Source: Planctomycetota bacterium (GTDB lineage: Bacteria; Planctomycetota; UBA1135; JACQFD01). Taken from it: a stretch of 64,000 nucleotides of DNA. Where the stretch lies: the NCBI GenBank assembly GCA_016792805.1, contig JAEUHX010000033.1, positions 17,733 to 81,732 on the forward strand, in the 5' to 3' direction. Positions 8,645-15,406 of the stretch are shown piece after piece (position 1 is the stretch's first letter; each line of letters begins with the position of its first letter). Below the pieces are notes generated by a model that saw nothing but the letters and a program-made list of their open reading frames with translations, had not been told where the DNA came from and made no database searches. Position numbers and translations under genes: made by a program.

Positions 8645-9216
8645 GGGCGGAAGATGGTAGCGGCATCAGGTTCGCGCCGAGCGATGAGCAGCACGCGGCC
8701 GTCCCTCTCTTCGTATTCGATGCACTCGAGGGCGCAGAACGCCTCGCGAAGCTCGCCGGTGCGATAGCACCAGCGCGGCTGCTGTGTGGGATGCCCTTCG
8801 AGAAATCCGTCGAGGAAGAGCACGCCGCCCGGCGCGAGCGCGCTCGCGAGCTCCCCGAAGCGGGCGCGAATATGAAAATTCACGACGACGACGAGCTCGT
8901 AGCGCGCGGCTGAAAGGGGCCAGCCTTCATCGAGATCGGCCATGAGCAGGCGCGCCCGAAGACCCCGCGCTGCGAGGTGTCGGGCCGCGATGGCGAGCCC
9001 CGCGGAAGAGATGTCAACGGCGTCGACCTCCCAGCCGAGCGCGGCGAGGGCACACGCATGACGTCCCGTCCCGCACGCCACATCGAGGGCGCGCGGCGCG
9101 CGACTCTTGATGCGGGGCGCCGCCTCCAGCGCCCGGAACAGAGTCGAGACGGGCCGCTCCGCGGGCGCGGCGGCCCGATGCTTGGCGTCCCATCGAATCC
9201 GGTCCTCGGAGGTCAC
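8641..9216 (-). CDS. class I SAM-dependent methyltransferase
   Basis: 191 residues from the GTG at 9214-9216; the frame is open another 66 bases upstream, but that would overlap the divergent acpS start. The SAM-binding motif I is ALDVACGTGRHA, followed by VDAVDISSAGLAIA (motif II) and MADLDEGWPL (motif III), so the fold and cofactor are clear. It resembles TehB/UbiE-like small methyltransferases; the substrate cannot be read from sequence. It is the first gene of the long minus-strand operon and divergent to acpS with only 64 bases between them, so the two promoters must overlap or abut. Confidence 0.85.
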   Translation of the reverse strand: MTSEDRIRWDAKHRAAAPAERPVSTLFRALEAAPRIKSRAPRALDVACGTGRHACALAALGWEVDAVDISSAGLAIAARHLAARGLRARLLMADLDEGWPLSAARYELVVVVNFHIRARFGELASALAPGGVLFLDGFLEGHPTQQPRWCYRTGELREAFCALECIEYEERDGRVLLIARREPDAATIFRP

Positions 9217-9280
9217 CCGCCAAGAGTAACAGCCCGATTTGCGCTCGCACCGACCGCGATCGACGCCACACTCTCCCGCC

Positions 9281-9685
9281 ATGATCCTCGCGATCGGTAC
9301 CGATCTTTGCGAAGTGGAGCGCGTTCGCAGCGCGCTGGAGCGCCTCGGAGAGCGTTTCGAACGGCGTATCTGGACCGACGCGGAGCGCGCCTACTGTCGA
9401 AAACGCCTCCGATTCGCCGAGAGCTTCGCGGCCCGCTTCGCCGCAAAAGAAGCCGTGATGAAGGCTCTCGGCACCGGCTGGCGCAAAGGCGTGCGCTGGG
9501 TCGACATCGAGGTGGTGCGCGCGCCCGGGCAAGCGCCCACCATCCGACTGCACGGCGCAAGCCGCGCCCACGCAGAGCGGCGCGGAATCGTGCGATTTCA
9601 CTTATCACTCACTCATACCGATGCCCTCGCCGAGGCGATTGTGGTCGCCGAAGGGAACGGCCCAGCCGAGGCGGGCTCCCTATGA
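9281..9685 (+). CDS. acpS: holo-[acyl-carrier-protein] synthase
   Basis: 134 residues, ATG at 9281. It transfers 4'-phosphopantetheine from CoA to the serine of apo-ACP, activating fatty-acid synthesis. Diagnostic features: GTDLCEVERVR with the Mg-binding Asp8, FAARFAAKEAVMKALGTG with the catalytic Glu near residue 58, and the C-terminal HLSLTHTDALAEAIVV strand. Length is normal. The stop overlaps the next start (ATGA), coupling it to a membrane antiporter and a lipoyl-synthase-like gene, an unusual neighbourhood for acpS. Confidence 0.95.
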   Translation: MILAIGTDLCEVERVRSALERLGERFERRIWTDAERAYCRKRLRFAESFAARFAAKEAVMKALGTGWRKGVRWVDIEVVRAPGQAPTIRLHGASRAHAERRGIVRFHLSLTHTDALAEAIVVAEGNGPAEAGSL

Positions 9686-11022
9686 CCGCGTGGCTCGCGT
9701 CCAGCTCACTCGCACCCGTGCCGCTCTGGGCCTGCGCCCCCTTTGCACTCCTGCTGGCGGCGATCGCCACGGGCCCGCTATGGTTTCGAGAAAAGTGGCA
9801 TCATCATTATCCGAAGGTCTCCTTCCTGTTGGGCGGGCTCGTGGCCGCCTACTATCTGTTGTTTCGCAACGAAGGAGGCCACGGAGTCCACAAGCTCCTC
9901 CACACCGGAATCGAGTATCTGTCCTTCGTCTCCCTCATTGGAGCTCTTTTTGTGGCGGCGTCCGGAGTGCTGCTCCGGATCCATGCGCGGGGCACCACCA
10001 TCACGAATGTGGTTCTTCTGGCCGGCGCTTCGTTTCTATCGAATCTCGTGGGCACGACGGGCGCGTCCATGTTGCTGATTCGCCCGTACCTGCGAATGAA
10101 CCGCGGGCACCTCGGGACGCACCACGTCGTTTTCTTTATCTTTCTCGTTTCCAACGTCGGCGGCGCGCTGACGCCGATCGGCGACCCACCGCTCTTCCTC
10201 GGCTACCTCAAGGGGATCCCCTTCTTCTGGACGGCCGAGCACCTTCTGATTCCCTGGGGCTTGGCGGCCGGCGCCCTCCTCTTGCTCTTCGCGGGGATCG
10301 ATTGGCTGCACTCGCGGAGGGTGCCGCGCGCCCCCCGCGGCGATGAGAAAATAAAACTCGAGGTCTCGGGCAACCGAAGCTTTCTGTTCATTTTGGCGGT
10401 GCTCGGGCTCGTGCTGGCCCAGGGAAGCGAAACCGCAAAGAACCTTCAGCCATGGTCGACGCTCGTCATCGCGCTCGCCATGACAGCGCTGGCGGCAGGA
10501 GCGTACAAATCTGCAAGCCGACAGTCGCTCGAAGAGAATCAGTTCACTTTCGAGCCGATCCGGGAGGTCGCCATCCTCTTCGCTGGGATCTTCGCTACCA
10601 TGATTCCGGCGCTCGAGTACCTCGAAGCAAATGCTGCATCCCTCGGCCTCAAGGCGCCCCTCGGCTTCTACTTCATCACGGGATTCCTCTCGGCGGTCCT
10701 CGACAACGCTCCTACGTACCTCACATTTCTGACGGCCGACCTCGGGCTTCAGGGGCTCTCCGTCGATTCACCGTCCGATCTCACAAAACACCTGGCTGCG
10801 CCCGACGGCGCGCGAACGGTCGCCGCGATCTCCTGCGGCGCCGTCTTCTTTGGCGCCATGACCTACATCGGCAACGGCCCGAACTTCATGGTGAAGTCGA
10901 TCGCCGAGTCGATGAAAGCACCGTGCCCGAGCTTCTTTGGGTATCTGATCAAGTGGGCGGTGCCGATCCTCTTGCCGGTGCTGGTGGCCGTCGGAATCTA
11001 CTTTTTTGGGCCTGCCCGATGA
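9682..11022 (+). CDS. sodium:proton antiporter / CitMHS_2-type membrane transporter
   Basis: 446 residues with about 11-12 hydrophobic segments. Motifs of the ion-transporter superfamily repeat are visible: the first half has FLSNLVGTTGASMLLIRP and FLVSNVGGALTPIGDPP, the second half FLSAVLDNAPTYLTF and CGAVFFGAMTYIGNGPNFMV. These paired NxxGTTG/NAPT and 'TPIGDPP/TYIGNGPN' elements match the putative sodium:proton antiporters assigned to the CitMHS_2/UIT6-like group. Inner-membrane; the ion or substrate is not determined. ATGA overlap at both ends (acpS before, LipA-like gene after). Confidence 0.88.
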   Translation: MTAWLASSSLAPVPLWACAPFALLLAAIATGPLWFREKWHHHYPKVSFLLGGLVAAYYLLFRNEGGHGVHKLLHTGIEYLSFVSLIGALFVAASGVLLRIHARGTTITNVVLLAGASFLSNLVGTTGASMLLIRPYLRMNRGHLGTHHVVFFIFLVSNVGGALTPIGDPPLFLGYLKGIPFFWTAEHLLIPWGLAAGALLLLFAGIDWLHSRRVPRAPRGDEKIKLEVSGNRSFLFILAVLGLVLAQGSETAKNLQPWSTLVIALAMTALAAGAYKSASRQSLEENQFTFEPIREVAILFAGIFATMIPALEYLEANAASLGLKAPLGFYFITGFLSAVLDNAPTYLTFLTADLGLQGLSVDSPSDLTKHLAAPDGARTVAAISCGAVFFGAMTYIGNGPNFMVKSIAESMKAPCPSFFGYLIKWAVPILLPVLVAVGIYFFGPAR

Positions 11023-11810
11023 CGAACCCGCGTCCGCGACGAGCATCGAAGCAGCAGGCGCCGAGCGAAGAGCCGGCGCGCTATTGCGATCAACCCGCCT
11101 GCCCTTCGGCTTCGGGGTGCACAGCGGCCCGCGCCGAAGCCTTTCTGTTACTTGGCCCATGCGGCACGCGGCCGCTCGGTCCTCCTTGGGTTCCGGCCGG
11201 CATCGTAGAGCGCCCCGATGCCGCCCTCGGAGAGCGGATCGCCGCTCGCGCAGCACGGCATTCACTTTCACAAATCGCGCTGATCGCGGCCCAGCGCGAC
11301 GACCTCCCCGATGGAGGCTCCGAGACGCTCGCGGCGGCGGTGCGCGCCATACGACGCGCATCCCCTGCGACGCGCGTGGAAATCACCTGCGGCGACTTTG
11401 GCCGCGAAGCGCGCTGCCTCCGGGCGGTGCTCGCCGCGCGACCGCAACAATTCCATGTCGGCCTCGGAACCTGCCCGAGGCTCTATCCGAAAGTGCTTCC
11501 CGGCTGCGATTATGTGGCAATGCTCGAGTGCCTGCGCGTCGCGCGCGAGGAGTTCGAGACCATCCGGCTTAAAGCCACACTTTCCTTCGGACTCGGCGAG
11601 ACCCGCGATGAGCTGGTGGCCAGCATCGCCGACTTGAAGAGCGTTCGCGTGGAAGAGCTCTGCTTGGCGCCGGCGCCGCCGGAGCTCCGCCGCGGCGCAG
11701 GCCCATCCGCCGAGTGGGTCGAGCGCGTGGCTCTCGTCGCCCGCAAGCTCGCCTTCGACCGCGTCGCAGTGCTCGCAGAACCGCGCCCGTGCGGCGTGAT
11801 CTGTGAGTAG
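11019..11810 (+). CDS. lipoyl synthase (LipA) homologue lacking the radical-SAM cluster motif
   Basis: 263 residues, ATG in an ATGA overlap with the antiporter stop. LipA signatures are clear: the auxiliary-cluster motif C-x4-C-x5-C (Cys23, Cys28, Cys34 in YCDQPACPSASGC), RDDLPDGG at 93-100, CPRLYPKVLPGCDY (LipA has VPRLYxxVRPGADY) and GLGETRDEL. Where LipA has the radical-SAM CxxxCxxC, this protein reads LGPCGTRPLGPPW, so none of the three cysteines is in register. At the C-terminus, LipA's RSSY, whose Ser ligates the auxiliary cluster, aligns with RPCG, offering a Cys instead. It is therefore unlikely to cleave SAM or be an active lipoyl synthase, but could hold an all-Cys Fe-S cluster. The reading frame is intact with normal codon use, so it does not look like a pseudogene. 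Confidence 0.8.
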   Translation: MTNPRPRRASKQQAPSEEPARYCDQPACPSASGCTAARAEAFLLLGPCGTRPLGPPWVPAGIVERPDAALGERIAARAARHSLSQIALIAAQRDDLPDGGSETLAAAVRAIRRASPATRVEITCGDFGREARCLRAVLAARPQQFHVGLGTCPRLYPKVLPGCDYVAMLECLRVAREEFETIRLKATLSFGLGETRDELVASIADLKSVRVEELCLAPAPPELRRGAGPSAEWVERVALVARKLAFDRVAVLAEPRPCGVICE

Positions 11811-11855
11811 CATTTGTTGGAGAGGTCTGAGGTCGAGGCGGCTGCGAGGGATTAC

Positions 11856-11978
11856 GGCGCGGCAGCGGACAGTCCTCGATGCTCGGCGGCTCATCGGCTG
11901 CGCAGAAACGGACCGGCGCTCCGCGCCGGTCCGTTTCTGCGCGCGCCACGGCCTCGCATCTGCGGAACTCGCCGCGCC
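11856..11978 (+). repeat. variable-stem hairpin element, copy 1
   Basis: A 123-base element with terminal inverted ends (GGCGCGGC at 11856, GCCGCGCC ending 11978). The left flank is GGCGCGGCAGCGGACAGTCC followed by TCGATGCTCGGCGGC; the right flank contains CTCGCATCTGCGGAACTCGC. The centre is a perfect 20-base-pair inverted repeat (11900-11919 with 11923-11942) around a TCC loop, and the arm nearest the loop is GGCGC/GCGCC. It starts 45 bases after the LipA-like stop. Outside the element the flanks are still weakly inverted (GAGGCGG on the left, CCGCCTC on the right). It could be a mobile palindromic repeat, a structured RNA or a terminator; there is no T-run after the stem. Confidence 0.9.
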
Positions 11979-12307
11979 ATAACCCCACCCACCGCCTCGA
12001 AACCCACAGTTGGCGCCCTCAGAATTCACTAGGAAGATCGTACTTGGGATCGAACCATGCGCTTCTCCACCGGCTGCAGTCGCAATCGACGCACTCCACA
12101 GACTGCGAACTTTTAGCACTCAAGCGAGTTCGCGCGCAGAGATTCTTGTGTACAGCCCAGTCCAAGGCACAAAACGACTCGCGAGAGCAGGCCCCCACTT
12201 CTTACGGATTGCGCCTGCTGAGACCGGCCCCGAACAGATCAAATCGTTCTCTCTCCTATTCAGACAGAAGACAGGTCGACGGCATTGGCGGTGGGTTGGG
12301 GGTCGGG

Positions 12308-12436
12308 GGCGCGGCGAGTTCCGCAGATGCGAGGCGCAAGCGGCGCGAGGAATTCACTCTCGGCGCGGAGCGCCGAGAGTGAATTCCTCGCTTCCTTGAT
12401 CGCCGCCGAGCATCGAGGACTGCCCGCTGCCGCGCC
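12308..12436 (-). repeat. variable-stem hairpin element, copy 2 (inverted)
   Basis: The same element in reverse orientation, 129 bases. Read on the minus strand, both flanks match copy 1 closely (GCAGTCCTCGATGCTCGGCGGC on the left, split here only by one substitution, and CTCGCATCTGCGGAACTCGC on the right). The central hairpin has a different sequence but is again perfectly paired: 22 base pairs, 12345-12366 with 12370-12391, around a TCC loop (minus strand) with the same GGCGC/GCGCC tip. The inverted repeat continues outside: GGGTTGGGGGTCGGG at 12293-12307 pairs with the complement at 12437-12450. It lies about 70 bases past the stop of the convergent minus-strand gene. Confidence 0.9.
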
Positions 12437-12507
12437 CCGACCCCCAACCCGCCGCCTTACCAACCCAGCGCCTTCCCAACCCAGCGCCTCCCCATCCTCC
12501 GCGCTCC

Positions 12508-13626
12508 TTACTTCTTCTTCGGCGGCCCTTTCTTCTCCGGCGCCTTCACCCCAACCGCAGTGCGCCACTCCGATTCCAGGTTCTCCCACGTCCAGCCGAA
12601 AGCCCTCCCGAAGGACGATTCCCACGAGAGCTCTTTCCGCAGCCGCAAACACTGCACAAATTTCGCGCGGTGCGCATCGCGCATCAGAAGATCCACCAAG
12701 CTCCAGCACTTCGCGGCATCCGCGGCGTCCATCTCGCTGTTTTCGAGCCGTGCGAGAACCTGAAAGGTCTTCGCGCTGCGCTCCCCGCTCGCGATCTTCG
12801 GCACCAGCTTCTCCGGATGCGACTTATCGTCGTCGGAACGTCCAACCGCCGTCGAACGCACTTCCGAGATGCAGTGCACCTGCGCCGATTTTAAGAATCG
12901 AAGTTCACAATACGTTGACATCCCCTCAAGAATCCAATCGAGCTTCTCCATCGAGCGGCGCTCACCTTCTTTCGCTTTCTCCTCCCGCGATGGCGCCATG
13001 CCACCCACAGATGGAAGCCGCTCGATGAGCGCGATGCCGGCGAACTTGCCGAGGAAATGAAGCGCCTGATGCTCCTCCATTCCTCGGGTCCAGATTGCTG
13101 CCTGCCCGTAATGTTGCTGCTTCCACCATTGCGAATGAATTTTGCTGTCTCCTCTTAGAAGCGGCAGGAAGCGCCCGTTCTGCCAGGATCCTTTGCCGTT
13201 GCGCTCGCGGGCGAGCTGATACTCCGCGGCGGTCCGGAAGAGGTAGAACTCGGCCGGTCCGAGGTCATCGGCCCAGAGCTCCGCGGGATCGGCGAACCCG
13301 AGATCTTTTGCATACTCAAAAAAAGCCATCTCCGAGCGCACCACTGAGGCTTCGAGATCGGCGCGCTCGCCGGGTGCGCGCATGGAAAGCACAAATCCTC
13401 GCGCGCCCGCGAGCCCGATGCGCTGCCCAAGGTCGGCGTCGAGATCCTCGACGTCCCCCTCCATGAGGCCGCGGTTCGACTCGACCTCCTTGCGGATCTT
13501 CGCCTCGAGCGGCGAGGTGCCCTTCTGCGCCGGCTTCCCACCCTGAGTCGCCGCGGCACTTGCGAGGAGCAGCCCAGCGATGGCAAGGAGGCGACAGGGA
13601 TTGGTGAACGCGCGCGCGGCGACCAT
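12508..13626 (-). CDS. secreted zincin-like protein with degenerate HQxxH motif
   Basis: 372 residues from the ATG at 13624-13626, which gives a signal peptide (residues 1-27, hydrophobic LLAIAGLLLASAAAT). The frame is open further upstream but would run into the divergent DUF309 gene. Residues 180-240 resemble the active-site region of gluzincin metalloproteases of the DUF1570/peptidase-MA type: EEHQALHFLGKF with H186 and H190, then WILEGMSTYCELRF with E234 in the third-ligand position. The catalytic Glu of HExxH is Gln187 (CAG), so proteolysis is unlikely. A complete HEXXH relative is encoded at 58949-60631. The C-terminus is Lys-rich (EKKGPPKKK). Probably a binding or structural derivative; family assignment is moderate. 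Confidence 0.7.
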   Translation of the reverse strand: MVAARAFTNPCRLLAIAGLLLASAAATQGGKPAQKGTSPLEAKIRKEVESNRGLMEGDVEDLDADLGQRIGLAGARGFVLSMRAPGERADLEASVVRSEMAFFEYAKDLGFADPAELWADDLGPAEFYLFRTAAEYQLARERNGKGSWQNGRFLPLLRGDSKIHSQWWKQQHYGQAAIWTRGMEEHQALHFLGKFAGIALIERLPSVGGMAPSREEKAKEGERRSMEKLDWILEGMSTYCELRFLKSAQVHCISEVRSTAVGRSDDDKSHPEKLVPKIASGERSAKTFQVLARLENSEMDAADAAKCWSLVDLLMRDAHRAKFVQCLRLRKELSWESSFGRAFGWTWENLESEWRTAVGVKAPEKKGPPKKK

Positions 13627-13695
13627 GGCGCGGAGGGTACCAGCGGATTCGCCCGTCGTAACCGCCGAGGCGACCCTCCGGCTATCGTCGGTCCC

Positions 13696-14241
13696 ATGCC
13701 TGCCACCCACGAGCCTCAGCCGCTCGCATCGCCGCTTCCGCGCTATGCGCCCGATCGCGAGTTTCCGCCCTATCGGTTCGTCCCTGGCCTGAATGCGCAC
13801 CCCGTGGCCGATCCGCGCGGCCATTCCTATCGCGGCGGCGCCCCCGAGCCGCCGCCGCCTCGCATGCGTCCGGAGCGCTGGCGCGAGAACGAGGAGTATT
13901 TATTTGGATGTGATCTTTACAATCACGCCTATTGGTGGGAGGCCCATGAGGCCTGGGAAGGATTGTGGCATCTGACGACGAAAAGTGACACCGAAGGGCT
14001 GTTCTTGCAGGGGCTCATTCAAGTGAGCGCGTCCCATCTGAAACTTCATATGGGCGAGCCGTCCGGCTCGGAGAAGCTGGCGCGCCTTGGCATTGAGAAG
14101 CTCCGGCGCGTCGAATCGGCCGTCGGCGGCCACAGCGAGTACATGGGGCTGGATATCACGTCGTTCTGTGATGCCGTAGATCGGCGCGTCATCGGCCGCG
14201 ACGATCAGTCCCCGTGGCCGGTTCTGACGCTCAGCCTGTAG
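13696..14241 (+). CDS. DUF309 domain protein
   Basis: 181 residues. The N-terminal 55 residues are Pro-rich and probably disordered. Residues 60-150 match DUF309: EEYLFGCDLYNHAYWWEAHEAWEGLW, then GLFLQGLIQVSASHLKL. The conserved His and Glu residues of the EAHExWE motif suggest a metal or ligand site in a four-helix bundle; no function is established. ATG start, 69 bases from the divergent zincin-like gene. The next gene (ada) follows on the same strand after 97 bases. Confidence 0.85.
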   Translation: MPATHEPQPLASPLPRYAPDREFPPYRFVPGLNAHPVADPRGHSYRGGAPEPPPPRMRPERWRENEEYLFGCDLYNHAYWWEAHEAWEGLWHLTTKSDTEGLFLQGLIQVSASHLKLHMGEPSGSEKLARLGIEKLRRVESAVGGHSEYMGLDITSFCDAVDRRVIGRDDQSPWPVLTLSL

Positions 14242-14338
14242 CGGCGCCGTCTGCAGGAATCCGAATTGCGTGCTCAATTCGCGGCGGCGGCGGCGAAGAC
14301 GAGGAGTGAAGCTCGCACCTTCTGAGAACTGCACTTCC

Positions 14339-15406
14339 ATGCATACGACTCCCACGCTGCCGGCTCGATCCGTGATGCTCCGCGCGCTCTCCGAGCGAGA
14401 CTCCCGCTTCGAAGGTCAATTCTTCTTTGCCGTGCGCACGACGGGCGTATTCTGCCGCCCTACCTGCCGCTCGCGGGCTCCGCGCCCCGAGAATGTTCAA
14501 TTCTTCCCGACGGCGGCGGAAGCGTACCGCGCCGGATTCCGTCCTTGCCGGCGCTGCCGCCCCACAGAGGCGGCCACTGCGATCCCGCCCGAGATCGGAA
14601 AGCTGCGCGACGCGCTCGAGGCCGCCCCCGAGCAACGATGGAGCGACGCCGATTTGTGCGCGGCCGGATACGACCCGAGCACCGTGCGCCGCTGCTTTCG
14701 CCGCGCGTACGGTGTCACGTTTCACGCGTACCGTCGATCGCTTCGTATCGGCACGGCGCTTCGGACGCTCCAGAGCGGGCGCGGCGTCCTCGAAGCGGGC
14801 CTAGCCGCCGGCTACGAATCGGCTTCGGGCTTCGCGAGCGCTGTTCGCGCAATCGCCGGCGCTCCGCCCGGACGCGCGCGCGCATCGATGGCACAACTGG
14901 CAAGCTCACAAATCGATACTCCCCTCGGCCCGATGCTCGCCCTTGCCGACGATGCGGGCGTGCGGCTCCTCGAGTTCACCGATCGCCGAGGGCTCGACCG
15001 GGAGTGCCGTGAGATCTGCCGCCGCCTCCAAGCGCGCATCCTGCCAGGCGAGAATGCGCCGCTTCGCGCCGCCCGGCGCGCCCTCGATCGCTACTTTTCC
15101 ACGGGCGCGATGCCCGAGATCGCCACGGCCCCGATCGGCTCACCCTTCCAGCTGCGGGTCTGGAGCTATCTCCTCAACATTCCAGCAGGCGAAACGCGAA
15201 GCTACTCCCAAGTGGCCGCTGATCTCGGGATTCCAAGAGCAAGCCGCGCCGTGGGCCGAGCCAACGGCTCGAACCGTATTGCGCTGCTGATCCCTTGCCA
15301 CCGCGTCATCGCATCCGACGGCTCGCTTTCAGGCTATTCGGGCGGCGTGAGCCGCAAGCGCTGGCTGCTCCAGCTGGAGCAGCGCGCGCAGCAGGCTCAC
15401 AGCTGA
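14339..15406 (+). CDS. ada: Ada: methylated-DNA repair protein and transcriptional activator
   Basis: 355 residues from the ATG at 14339. Residues 1-80 form the Ada zinc domain with Cys39, Cys43, Cys70 and Cys73, matching E. coli Cys38/42/69/72; Cys39 is expected to accept methyl groups from phosphotriesters. Residues 85-180 are an AraC-type HTH region. The C-terminal O6-methylguanine methyltransferase domain has the PCHRV active site at Cys320 and the SGYSGG loop. It repairs alkylated DNA and, once methylated, activates its own regulon. A later start at MLRALSERD would only shorten the N-terminus by 12 residues. The stop overlaps the convergent secreted-protein gene by 10 bases. Confidence 0.95.
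   Translation: MHTTPTLPARSVMLRALSERDSRFEGQFFFAVRTTGVFCRPTCRSRAPRPENVQFFPTAAEAYRAGFRPCRRCRPTEAATAIPPEIGKLRDALEAAPEQRWSDADLCAAGYDPSTVRRCFRRAYGVTFHAYRRSLRIGTALRTLQSGRGVLEAGLAAGYESASGFASAVRAIAGAPPGRARASMAQLASSQIDTPLGPMLALADDAGVRLLEFTDRRGLDRECREICRRLQARILPGENAPLRAARRALDRYFSTGAMPEIATAPIGSPFQLRVWSYLLNIPAGETRSYSQVAADLGIPRASRAVGRANGSNRIALLIPCHRVIASDGSLSGYSGGVSRKRWLLQLEQRAQQAHS

Larger units (their letters stand above)
11811..12507. other. convergent intergenic region with two hairpin elements
   Basis: 697 bases between the stops of two convergent genes, with no convincing gene. It holds two copies of the variable-stem hairpin element in opposite orientation (11856-11978 and 12308-12436). The intervening 330 bases look lower in G+C and carry only short, composition-driven open frames. 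A GGGATCGAACC string at 12046-12056 recalls a tRNA T-arm on the minus strand, but no cloverleaf can be built around it. Confidence 0.7.

Noticed and set aside
12046..12056. tRNA-like T-arm string GGGATCGAACC (minus strand GGTTCGATCCC)
   Set aside because: No acceptor, anticodon or D-arm pairing could be built in either direction around it.
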